Below, in pieces: positions 46,401 through 57,336 of a stretch of 64,000 bases of DNA. A program made the translations under genes and the position numbers. Numbering within the stretch: position 1 is the stretch's first letter; each line of letters starts with the position of its first letter. The DNA comes from Antedon bifida (lineage: Eukaryota > Echinodermata > Crinoidea > Comatulida > Antedonidae): NCBI GenBank assembly GCA_963402885.1, contig OY727102.1, positions 6,138,001 to 6,202,000 on the forward strand, in the 5' to 3' direction. A model generated the notes under the pieces. It did not search any database and was not told the origin of the DNA. It was given only the letters and a program-made list of their open reading frames with translations.

Positions 46401-48767
46401 CAATAAAAATTAATTTAAGAGTATTTTCTTTTCCAATTAAATCTTATATAGTATTTAAGTTATGACAAGGTTGTAACTTTCAATTTCATATCAACATAGT
46501 TCATCAAAATCTGTGTGTGAAAGTGATTGAAATTAGTTCAGGTTGAAAGGGGTATGGTGTACCAACTATGCCGAAATTGATTAGGAAATCATGATGAAAT
46601 CAACGGCCCGAGCACCTTGATCCAGGTTTTCTGCTAGATATCTAATATTTGTCAACACTGCATGTAATGTAAATAATATAGCAAGTGGAGAACCTTGCAA
46701 ATTGTAAACCACATTTGAGTAAAGTTTTTAGACAATACAACACAGGACCAAGGAGGAAAAAATGATACCAGTATTAAAACTTAAAAGAGACATGGCACAT
46801 CCATAAATACACTGGCTAGTATTAAACTGACCAATCACAGAAGTCTGTTTGAAGTCCAGCAACTTATGGCTATTTTTCAAATTTCACAAGGTTGAAGTAT
46901 GGGAAAATATATTCTGACAAAACATCTACAAGAAAATGTTTACTGCAACCTCTATGTGAAAATGAGTACTTTTCTTTTTGAGCTAGGCCTAATGTACTGT
47001 ATGATATTACCTCTAAATATGTCGTTGCCATGGAAATGGAGGGCACTTCCTCATTACCATGACCTTGACAGAGGTCAAGTTTTATAGATCTTTGTTCTTC
47101 AAATCATCAGTTTAAATTATAATCCAAGTAGTCATAACAACTCTACTATCTGCTGTAAAATTGTAATTGCCATGTTTATAATTAAAAAGTCTAAAAACAG
47201 ACATGCAAAACATTGTTATTAATATAATACATTTATAGACTTAACATTTAAAAATAGGCTCAATTTTTAAGATCAAGTTTGTAGATAAAGTGTTTACTTT
47301 AGTGAACATTTTTGTGGACAATATTGTTTTTTTTTCAATTCAAAACATTAAACAGTGGTCCAACCCAATCCTTAAAACTTAGAGAACTACTGATTCTCAA
47401 CTAAGTAACTTAGTAAAGTAACTAATAAAACCCGCAAGAAATATATTTGTACAAGTATGTGTATATACTACCTACAGCTTACTCTAACAAGTTATTGAAA
47501 TATATTTTGAAGTAGGCCTACATTATTGATGGTAGTGAGACACTCGCCCAACCAAAATTCCCACACAGAATACTGATTCTCTGCATAATTATTGCTAATA
47601 GAAACATGGACATTATTATTTAGGGTCAGTTATATTGCAAACGTAAATTACTATATGCAACTTGTGTATCCAAGGGTTTGACCGGTGAACTAACAAACCA
47701 AATTGCTGAGAGGAGAAAAAGAATACAACACATCCACCATGCACATGGCTACCCAGCAGATGATTTCACTTCCATTTGTGACCATTTGTTAATCGCTACT
47801 ACCGAGTCTGAACACAGTGTTGTTATGATGCTAATCAAAATGTTTACGATACGTAACCATAACTCCATAGGTGTGAACATACCCTTAAAATCATACAGTT
47901 TTCACACATGGGCTGTGAAGATGTGAATGCTAAGAATCTATTTATGGTCAAATCCTAAATTTTTTAATTACATTACGAATACACATTTCAAACTTGAAAT
48001 ATCAGTAAAATATGGTAAATATTGATACGATATATAAATTAATTTCAAAGCTTTTGTAAACCACAGGTTCTCTTTCTGTGGCTACTGTCAATGACTGCCA
48101 TATTGTTTGTTGAGAATGTTTCTTTGTGCTATTTACTTCCATTGCATCATCTTGAAGAATGTGTAATACTTTCTTATAATACAAGTTTACGAATTATCTT
48201 TAGAAATAATAAAATGATAACTATATATTGTGAATAGTTTGTTTATAAAAAATGAAAAAAAAAATTCTAAAAAATATGTAAAAGTTTTCTGATAATTAAC
48301 CTTTAAGCAACAATACAAATTGAAATTGGAATTGTGTGTTTCACAATTAAATGGACATCCTTATTAATATTGATATTACATTGTTTTGTTTATACACAAT
48401 AACAGTCTCTCCCAATAAAGTGTATTGTATACAGAAGGGTCCCAATAAAGTGTATTGTATACAGAAGGGTATACCCTTCTGCTGCCCCAATATGTCTGCA
48501 TTTTCGGTGAATGTATTAAAAAATAGTAGAAACAAACTTATAAATTTCCAAATTTTAGAGAGTTGACTAATAATGAATAATTCATATCTCACTGTTGACA
48601 ATATAATCTACAGCTAAGATTATTAAATAATAGAATAGATAACTTGACAACTATTACATAAACAGTACTATTATTAGTCAAAACAAAAGAAAACAAAATA
48701 GATAAGGCCTACCACAGGTACTGTCAGACTCTGATGAGTTATCTTCATTGCAATTTACATCTCCCAT
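33864..48767 (-). CDS. TNFAIP8: TNFAIP8 (TIPE) family protein, 2 coding exons
   Basis: The main exon (34447-33864) encodes nearly the whole TIPE homology domain: AQKKVLSKMATKKIAKAFID, then VIKNIIKMTIKIGVLYKNDQ, FYEVDFSFDKNYLI, LNECRDKLRRLVKRHLTEKS and RIDHVFNFFSDGDFLETVF, ending KLLEEDGI. Each block has a counterpart in vertebrate TNFAIP8 proteins. With exon 48767-48713 the product is 212 aa (human TNFAIP8 198 aa). The family is an all-helical fold with a hydrophobic cavity that carries phosphoinositides, acting in apoptosis, inflammation and migration. Which of the four vertebrate paralogues it resembles cannot be told by eye, and a pre-duplication ortholog is likely. The 14.3 kb intron could hide other first exons. 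Confidence 0.95.
34521..34666. mobile_element. MITE, AAGCTCTGTCT family, copy lacking its left end
   Basis: The right end GATAGTGTAGACAGAGCTTT and the internal AAATGTGATGTGCCTATATA and ATATCACTACC blocks match copies at 46010 and 51640. The left inverted repeat is not recognisable. It lies in the TNFAIP8-family intron just above the main exon. Confidence 0.75.
34990..35150. repeat. Dispersed repeat, GACATTAGCCCTTTC family, copy 1
   Basis: It contains CTACACAAACCAACAATGG, AAACCGACATTAGCCCTTTC and AGAAAAGAAGAAATTT, in the same order as the copy at 40945. It is diverged. Confidence 0.5.
36290..36400. repeat. Two-copy tandem repeat, ~65 bp
   Basis: GGTAGAGAACTGCTACATAA and GGTAAATAACTGCTACATAA start two copies, each followed by AAAAATATGACC. 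It is a local duplication in intron. Confidence 0.5.
36416..36593. mobile_element. hAT-like MITE, 178 bp, 8-bp target duplication
   Basis: CTACTAGG at 36408-36415 and 36594-36601 flanks an element that starts CAGTGGCGTAACACAGAGG and ends ATTGAGCCTG. CAG...CTG termini with an 8-bp duplication fit the hAT superfamily; CAGTGGCGTA is a common hAT end. The interior is non-coding. Confidence 0.72.
37262..37431. mobile_element. Short inverted-repeat element, 170 bp (MITE-like)
   Basis: TAGATCCTTGTCA and TGACAAGGATCTA are perfect 13-bp inverted ends. The interior also shows partial dyad symmetry (GGTCTGGATTG near the left, CAATCCTCC near the right). No target duplication is assigned. Confidence 0.5.
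39667..39935. repeat. Minisatellite, 18-bp unit, ~15 copies
   Basis: The unit is close to GGGGACACCCCTATTCAA with ATCC/CTCC and CTG variants. Since 18 is a multiple of three, frames stay open through repeats such as GDTPIQ and FKGHPYSRDT. This is the expected by-product of a repeat, not evidence for a protein. It is strongly G/C-skewed against the AT-rich surroundings. Confidence 0.9.
40945..41145. repeat. Dispersed repeat, GACATTAGCCCTTTC family, copy 2
   Basis: It has GCTTACCTAGATAAACTGAC, ATTAGCCCTTTCC, CCATCCCCACATATTACC and ATCATCATTTCTTTTCG. The first and last blocks recur inverted at 57095-57275. Confidence 0.6.
42768..43205. mobile_element. PIF/Harbinger-type MITE, 438 bp
   Basis: TTA at 42765-42767 and 43206-43208 flanks ends GGGTCTGTTTCTGCTGCATAA and, inverted, GGGCCTGTTTCTTCTGCATAA (21 bp, two mismatches). 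A 3-bp TTA duplication with GGGCCTGTTTC-type ends is typical of Harbinger derivatives. The interior repeats TAACCGGTTA three times and has no coding capacity. Confidence 0.8.
46010..46139. mobile_element. MITE, AAGCTCTGTCT family, full-length copy (130 bp)
   Basis: The ends AAGCTCTCTCTACACTATC and GATAGTGTAGACAGAGCT are inverted. The interior AATATGATGTGCCC and CATATCACTACC match the other copies. Confidence 0.85.
48411..48470. repeat. Perfect 30-bp tandem duplication
   Basis: Two identical 30-bp copies starting CCCAATAAAGTGTATTG lie head to tail and are followed at once by ATACCCTTCT, the inverse of their last ten bases, making a small hairpin. Confidence 0.9.
48713..48767 (-). CDS. TNFAIP8: TNFAIP8-family first coding exon (predicted)
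   Basis: ATG at 48767-48765 opens MGDVNCNEDNSSESDSTC and one base G before a consensus donor (TGTG|GTAGGC). G plus TG of the main exon gives Val and continues AEAGSGF in frame. It is acidic and serine-rich, as N-termini of the family vary. Support is phase, donor quality and open frame only, with no homology, and other first exons may exist. Confidence 0.6.
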
Positions 48768-51639
48768 AGTGAGACAGAAATTATAATCACAGAGTTTAGT
48801 TCTCTCACTCCCCTAAAAACTTCCAGAGAGACGTTACAGTGTAAATACACGGTATTATTCTACACAGCCACACTTCCTGGAGGATTGTAACCGAGTGTGT
48901 ATGGCCTAGATTGAGTAGATAATAAGATCCCGGAACTGTGCTTGTATACCACTCACAAATCAGGAAGTCATCCACAGCTTCACTGTTGGTGTTAGCAGCT
49001 ACACACCCTGCTGCCTAATGAATATTCATCATTGTGAAGTTTTTAAAAAATCTGCCTGGTAGGGAAAGATGCAGTGAGCCATAAAGAATTATGATATGCT
49101 CAGTTGGGCTAGCAATGAATTAAGATTGATCCGGTCAGCTAAATATCAGTGATACAGTATTATTGTCTATGTGTGACCTTCTTTAAGTTATAGTTGTATA
49201 CACCGAACATACAAAGGTATTATTATTCTCAGTTCAATGCATCACGTGGAGTAGGAATTAATTCCTGTGTACTATATGTCTATTAAATCCACAAAAATGA
49301 GTATGCTGATCGACCTGAATGTATCACTCCACTCACTACATGATAATTCACTGTACTATAACCCGTAGAACAGAAACAATCCTATTAAAACACAGATGGT
49401 ACTTCACAACACATTACCATTAGATGTACTTATTTCTTGTTTACTATATCTAACTTAAATTGCTGTACACTTAAGTGGAGGTAGGCACACACAGAAATGA
49501 TGTTGAAAAAACTGATCTCTTAATAACTTAGAATTAGAGTGAATAATCGTATCACTGTAAAATCCCAGTGCTAATGACTTTATAATCTCTATCATAGCCA
49601 ATTATAAAATAAAAATACATTACAATGGCAGATATTACGGTTTAAAAAATGTATGCATATTTGATAAATAAAGATAGATTCAATTGTGGGAAGCCTACAG
49701 TTCCACACTAATCATAATTATTACATATTCCACACAAAAAATGAGACTTTATGCAATCATGTTTACATGAAAAATATTCTATTTCTAACTCTATTCTATT
49801 TTTTTCTCTCTGAAAAATGTGTTTGTGAGGTTTTTGCGGAAAGGAATATATTTCTAAGATTTTAATTTGAAATAAATTCACGAAATATAAAATAAATGTG
49901 ATTTTGTAGAGAATTCAATATTTGTATTGATCTTTAAATGAATGTTCTTTTACCCTGGGAGTTATTCTAACAGAATAGATAAGTTGTTGATAGCGAGTTC
50001 AAGTTTTGTAAACCGTTCTAGCTTCATAATTATGTTTTTATTATTTTGTTTTCAATAGGCATATTGAATACTAAAATCAAATACCCATGACTGTGAGATT
50101 AAAAAAACAACTAAAAGGTCGTTTAGTACTTTATGAATTGAAAGAAAAATTAATGAAAAATTAATCTAGAATAATTGCTATTTTTAAAAACAACAAATAG
50201 TTTAGATGTAGAAAAAACCAATATGTGAAATAGATATAAAATTGATTGGTTCTTAAGTAAAAGTAGAGTAGATAAATAGAGATAAACTTTCAAGAAATTA
50301 TCAATAAAACTGTTATTGATTAGAAAATATCAATCCTAACTTGAATATAATAGCATTTTTAAGTACTGTAAAAATAAATAAAACATAGGATAAAGCAACT
50401 TGCAACAGTATAAGTATTATTTACAAAATACTAATATTAATAGATTTTGAGGTATTTACCATGTTGAATCATATTACATAATCTAATACATAATCTAATA
50501 CATAATCTAATTAATAGATCTCCTGTTCATAGCCACTGGGTTGTCAAGGGCCTAGTAAAAAGCAGACAGGTTGAAACAACACCAACTGTACTGGTGGCTA
50601 TGGCCCTGATAAAGAACACATAATAATATCAAGGATCCAAACTTTTAGATTGACAAATCATTTTTCATTATAGTATTTATTTACAAATAATACCAACATT
50701 TAAAAAATTATCAAAATAGTGGTCACATATGTATTGCGCCTGTGTTATGTCAGTTTAGGGTTAGGGCTAGGTTAGTACTGTAGCCTATGATACAGGTGTT
50801 AATACCTGTGTGACATTGCACAGTCAACCATCGCATACTGGACTCTCTGAAAACTGGAAACTCTCAACACTAGATTTTTCTTAAAGTCAAAACCCAAATT
50901 AATTTTTACCATTAAAATCCCATCCCGAATATCAGACTTTCCAGAAAACCAGACATATTTGACCAGTCTAAAGGTGTCTGGTATTGGGAGAGTTATACAA
51001 AATTTTTCATGATATTGGACAAATTATAGATAGTAGTACAACAAATCAATAAAAAAAATATTCTCAATATATGTTTTATTTTATCTGAAATTATTCAGTG
51101 AGTGGAATAGTAAACGTACTATCTATTATCAAAATATATACTTAAAAAAAAAAAGTAATGATGGATATTAAAAAGATCTAAAATGATATGCGTTTTTGTT
51201 TGTAATTCTAACCTTGTTTTGCCTATTAAACATAATGAATAAGATGAAGATTGTGAATCAAGTTAAATTTCCTATAAAGAATAAACGTATTATAAATACG
51301 TGCCAAGGATTTTTCATTGGTGCCAATTAGTATAAAGAGTCTTATTTATAGTTCAATGTAATCGTAATCAAGTTTTAATATGGCGATATGAGAAAAGCAT
51401 AATATATGAGAATTAATGATACAAAGAATAAAACATGAAAGATAGGAGATTAAAACATGATTTAAGAAAATAGGGGCTAAAAAACAAAAATTGTTGTTTG
51501 CATTAAATAAATCATTTTAGTCTGAAACATAAATAAATAAAGAAATAAAAAAAAATATTGTATTTAATTATAAAAACTAAATAACCATTTGTTATAAATG
51601 TTTCTAACTAAAGTGTTCAGCAAGTTCTTTACAATCATT

Positions 51640-51800
51640 AAGCTCTGTCTACACTATCGAACTAGTTTGAGAAAACAAGTGTGATGCACCCAAATATGGT
51701 AGTGATGTGCCCAAATATGATAGTGGTATGACATCATCATATCCATATAAGGGCACATCACATTTTTGTCAAATAAAGTTTGATAGTGTAGACAGAGCTT
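51640..51800. mobile_element. MITE, AAGCTCTGTCT family, full-length copy (161 bp)
   Basis: The ends AAGCTCTGTCTACACTATC and GATAGTGTAGACAGAGCTT are perfect 19-bp inverted repeats. If the element is taken as AGCT...AGCT, TTA lies on both sides as a 3-bp duplication. This is the best-preserved copy in the window. Confidence 0.9.
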
Positions 51801-52099
51801 TACTGGACAGAGAAAGACATTGAAATTTAAAATGTCAAAGGAGCTTCTTGAATGTTTTATAACTACTGTACAATAGAGAAAGACAGACAATCGCTCATTC
51901 TATCATTGGAAAAATGATAGAGGGCTCACATCCTAAATTTACTATACCACAGAGAAAAATAATAAAACCTAAAGAAGTACACATTTAAATTAACAAGATT
52001 CAAATACCATTTGTAGATAGTATAGATTGAAATTGTGCAAATGTAATACCAAATTTGTATAAGAAATAATTTTCATCTTTATAAAAAAATGTTTTGTAT

Positions 52100-52154
52100 A
52101 TATATATTATTATTACTGCCTTTTCAGCAGAAAGGCAGTAATAATAATATATAT
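52100..52154. repeat. Perfect 24-bp hairpin with 7-nt loop
   Basis: The arm 52100-52123 (ending TTACTGCCTTT) and the arm 52131-52154 (starting AAAGGCAGTAA) are exactly complementary around loop TCAGCAG. The outer half is AT-only. A T-T mismatch stops the stem at the base. No flanking target duplication or gene is seen. Confidence 0.9.
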
Positions 52155-55100
52155 TTTTGGACCTCTCAAAAAAAAACAACAAAAAAACACTAGTACCTTA
52201 TGTTTAATCTGTATGTTTACAACAGAAAAAATAATCATTCTTTCTGGAAAAACATTATAACTAGAAATTGAAATTGCAAGTGCAGCTGCTATGGACATTA
52301 ATGTTTCTCAAAACAATTATTTATGGTAGTGACAGAAAAAAAAGTAAAAGTATTTCAATACAGTAATGTTGTAATTACAGACATTATACAGAAAATAAAA
52401 TGTATATCTAAATAAAATATAAATTTTTTTTACTTTGTACAGGATACATCATCCCATGTATAATGTATTTGAGGTGTTTTGTCGGTAGACGTCACCGGTC
52501 CATCATCTCTCGTACAAATAGGTTTCGTATTACAGCATTTATTCTGCTTTTGGGGCACTGAATGCTTGTCAGTATACTGTATGAGAGTGATATGCCACTT
52601 TGTAATTGTTTTTTATTCATCTGTTTTTTTGTATATCTCAGAGCAAACACATTTCTAATTTTTTCTATGTAAATTTTATATGCAAATGACAATAAATGGA
52701 AGTAATTTTCCACTGATGAATGAATGATATACATTCTACCAACCGATTCTTGATTTTTAAAACTTAAATAGATAAAGAATTAATTCTCTAGTTTTTAATG
52801 ACTGATTCCTTTTTTAGGGACCACTCCCTCATCATGTTCCAATTTAAAATAATAAATAAAATATAATATTAAATATTCTTGTGAATCATAATTATGTTCA
52901 ATGACTGGTTTTCTGATTATAAGAAAATAATGAATAGCGCCACCAATGCTTAAAGTTGGAAATAGTTTGATGAGGAATTTCAATGTACAGTAATATAGGA
53001 ATTTAGAATTTAATCTAATCTAATAACTTGTTCAGTTTTCAAGTTAACTGTACACAACAGAGGCGGGATAACATGATGTTAATGCCACAACTACGATATA
53101 AATTGAAATAAAATCAATATGTTCAAACAGTAGTATAAATACACACATTAAAATAAATTATGATTATATAAAATGATATAAAAATAATAATAATACCTTC
53201 ACGAAAGAGAAATAAGGAAAAAAAACACCCCAGATTTCTCTCCATTCACCAAATGTGGTAAAATATCCCTTTAAAATTATTCCTCTTAAAACATGGCAGA
53301 TCATTTTGTTTAATTTAATGAAATTTGTAAATGGAATAAAGGAATGTTCTTGGTAAAAAATAATCTTAAAACTTGTTGAAAAATATTAACAGGCATATCA
53401 CCATGTTACTGCATGGTTCAAATAAAGTAGTTTTGATTTAACCAGACTATTGTAGGAGCAGAGTGTGAAATTCATATGTATGCGGCTACATATAAGAGAA
53501 CCAGATCAATGTAGATTACACTATACTACCTGCTGATTTGCCACAAGACATTATTATGTCAAAAAATGATAGACAGATCAAGTATGAAAAGCATTTAATA
53601 CAAGTGGATTTAGACGGAATAATATATTAAATACATAGCCAATTGTTAGATAAAATATTACATATTTAGTAAGTTTTAAAATGTTCTGTTTATAATTGAT
53701 ATAGACACATTAAAATTGGAATATTTCACAGCCATTAGTGTGCTACTTTAGAGATAGATTAATTTAATTCATTTGGCCAATGTCAAATTTATGGACAGTG
53801 TAAAAAAAAAACCGTTCAATCAAAATTTATCATTATTGCAAAACATAATGTCAATACTTGTAAATCAATGTGGTATTATGCATTAGTAATAATTTAAATC
53901 ATAGGTCTATATAAATTTGTATATATACAGCCAAGTAAGACATTTTTGACATCAATTAGATGGAAAGGTAATTCATGAATTTTATATCAAACTACTGTAT
54001 CTATAGTTTGTGCAATACCATTGGCAAATTATGTGATACAAAATAACATGTCTTTCATGTGTGACAACTGTATCATAGGTCATAAGCCTAAACCATGACA
54101 TAATACAGGTTACATATGTGACACCGTATTATAGAATTTGCCTCAACACCTCCTCCAACCTTTGTCAAAAAACAGTATAGGCCTACAAAATAATGTGTTG
54201 AATGGGTTTAAAAGATTGACTAACAATTCACTATTCCACCTCAAATGTCGAAGGCGAAAAGATGGCGCTCATTCACTAGGGCACTCATTCATCTGCCTTC
54301 ACGTCATGCACAATCTCAACAATTTTCACAAAAATGCTTCTGTTAAAATGGAACAGGATAATGTAGAATTCCTTCTTTTTATGAATTGTTAAGAAAATCG
54401 ATATATGGCATGATGTGTAGACTCAATTCAAGTGAAAATGTTTTAGTCTCAATGATTATAGGCAACGTCTTATATAAGTCAAAGATGCTCTCCAGGTGGA
54501 ATGCCATCCTGAGATGAGTAGTAGTAATTAGTACAGTCTTTTTAATTCCTTTATGTAATTTTACTTTCTATGGACCAGAGATTCCGAAATAAATACAAAA
54601 ATCAACCAATCAAATAGCAAGGATATAGTATAGAACAATTAACAAACCATGTATTCAACCTACATTTTCTATCATTAAAGTACTAAACAGGAAATAATGA
54701 ATCAAACATGAGTAATTAATTCCCAAAGTAATTCCAGGTACAAATTGATGACAACTTTTCAAAAGATGTGTTCTCTACAGAATATATTTGATCAATAATC
54801 TCCACATCACAATTAGAAGAGCAAAACTACGACACGTTTGTAATGTGTCGTTTTCACATAAAATACACCTACATGTGTCATTATGTGTTGCAGAAAATGT
54901 TGTGGTATACATAGGTTGAAAACATTAGTAGGTAAAGAAAAAATATGTATAAATAAATCAGTAATTTTATTATTAATGTAAAACTCCAACCGCCTAGTAA
55001 TATACTGAAAATTAAGTTATTTAAAAATGGTGAATAAAATCTGTGATATTATGAAAAAGTTGTCATAACAGTGAATCTTCTGCAATTAGACCACTGGTGT

Positions 55101-56879
55101 TTTTTATGGTATAGTTCAATTTTGATATGGACTTTTAGCATGGTATGGTGGAGCGACACTGTAGTTCAGCACACTCAACAAAGACATATAATATAACAAT
55201 TTCAGATTAGATGGGAAAGAGGAAGTGGAAGTGGAAAGATTCCTGCTGCTCTGGTCTCCCACTGGTTTCTCACAAATAAATCATGAGAAACAAAATTAGA
55301 GCATACAGTAGTTGGCAAACAGGTATATTTTTATATACAGTTTGCCAATGGCCAAAATGTACAAATAAAATCTGCACAAAAATTAGAAAATCTGTACAGT
55401 GAATAAAATTTTGCTCCAGGAACCGAAACCGAATAAATAAACAAATTGAATCACCCAAAAAGAAACTAGCGTATGATTAAAATGAGGAAGTGTAGATTTA
55501 AAATGATACCACCTATTGTAGAAAGAAATACTTTCTTTTTTAATATACAGTATGTTCTCGTTCCTCTGACTTCAGAAAATTTAATTCAAAATTTTTAAAA
55601 GGTGTTTTTTGGTTCTTTTTATCTTTTGTATCATATTTGTATTCTATTTTTAAATGCAAAATGTAATTTTCTATTGACAAAGATGAATTAATAAAATAAT
55701 GTATCTTGATAACCAGGCTTGCTAGGGTTATCAAAGCATTCAATCATATATATTTTCTTTTTGAATGCATACATATTAAACACATTCAATCGAAATATGA
55801 ATCCATTGTGTTTTGGTTACATTGTGCGTACAATTCATTATACAATGTAGTAATGTCTATGCATATTTTGGCAATTTTCAGACATATACTGTACCTTTAA
55901 CATAAATAAGTTGTCTGGTATGTGTATATGTCCTGCCTAAATATTTCAATAGATTACTGACAAATTATGAATATAATTATTGAATCATGCTGTATCTAAT
56001 TAGGATATTGATGTGTAAGTTCTGTTTATGGTTTTATTGGCCATCTGTTAACTGTTGCTTTGTGTATTGGTACATCATTTACAAATTCACAGTATCTCGA
56101 ACAATTAATGTTATAACCTGCTAAGCATATCCGTCACAGATATGGTTAAGAGGTTACAGCGTTATTGGAGATGCCACACTTGGGATGAGAACTGCTTTAT
56201 ACATAATTTAAACTGCATAAATTCTACAATATTTCATTACTGTTCCAAAGTAAACTTTTGTTCAATTAATCCACTACTTCTAGAATCAAATTCTTGAACT
56301 CTACAGGTTGCTTTTCATTCACCCATTATTTATCAGTCTGTCACATAGAAAAAAAAAAAAAACCTGGCCATACAATAGAACCATTGATTAGAACTTTATC
56401 AACCAATCAAGTACTGGGCGCTTTATATAATTTACTTCTTAAAAAATAACCATCCATTGTTTTATACAATGATTTTATTCATATATCATTTCCTTAAAGT
56501 CCTTCCCCCTGTGTTTAACAAAAAGGAAGTTCATACTGTAAACAGTCAACTTTCAGTTTCAACAATTAAAATCTCCATAAAGTCGATTTAAGAGATAAAA
56601 TATAACATTTTTCAGTTACTAATACTAAATAATAAAATAATATCACTTCCACACATAGCCTTCAGACAATTGAGAATTACTATTAATGAAATTGGCAATC
56701 ATTGTTTTTCCCTGAGGGTAGAGTGAAACGAAAAACATTAATACAAAGAGTGATTACTATCATGATGTTAATTGTATGAGAGTGATATACCAGGTACTGG
56801 AATATCAAATAAAAACAGATAAATTTTTCCTAAATTAATGACTTTATCTTTGCATAACATTCCTTAAATTTGAATAAAT

Positions 56880-57336
56880 TAATACTGTATGATAAATAAA
56901 TTATAAGAATCGGCAAAAAATGTGTAATTTTACAATGCTTGCTAAAGTCATTTTATTGACATCTCAAAGTTCAATGAATTTCTAGTAACCAAGAAAAACT
57001 ACTTAGCTTCATATAGCAGCAATTCCAGGTATTATATCTATTGCAACAGCATACCACTGTACAAGCTCTCTTGAAGACATGTTTACTCTCTCATGTCTCG
57101 AAAAGAAATGATGATGGTGGTTTGTGGGGAGGCTCCCACCTGAGGGCATAGTTCATGGACTATACCACTTGTGGAGAGGGGTGTTCAATGAAAATTTCTA
57201 GTTTTCGAGGTATATCTCGCTCTTCGAGGAGAAAGGGCTATTGTCGGTTTATCCAGGTAAGCTAAGCACGAAATAGACTAATACTGTATGATAAATAAAT
57301 TATAAGAATCGGCAAAAAATGTGTAATTTTACAATG
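56880..57336. repeat. 58-bp exact direct repeats flanking a ~340-bp segment
   Basis: The sequence from TAATACTGTATGATAAAT to GTAATTTTACAATG is identical at 56880-56937 and 57279-57336. The enclosed segment carries a dispersed repeat copy at 57095-57275. Confidence 0.92.
57095..57275. repeat. Dispersed repeat, GACATTAGCCCTTTC family, inverted copy 3
   Basis: Read on the minus strand it gives GCTTACCTGGATAAACCGAC, AATAGCCCTTTC and later ACCATCATCATTTCTTTTCG, in the order seen at 40945. Confidence 0.6.

Larger units (their letters stand above)
34667..48712 (-). other. Large TNFAIP8-family intron, no internal gene recognised
   Basis: Beyond the repeats and MITEs listed separately, only short AT-rich open frames occur. 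None has a recognisable domain, and none pairs splice signals and phase in a convincing way. Confidence 0.5.

Noticed and set aside
47678-47926. 82-codon plus-strand frame starting MTGELTNQIAERRKR
   Set aside because: The composition is less biased than neighbours, but no domain, splice partner or conserved motif is recognisable, so support is too weak to call.
50752-50776. Telomere-like TTAGGGTTAGGG
   Set aside because: Two imperfect units only, with no array.
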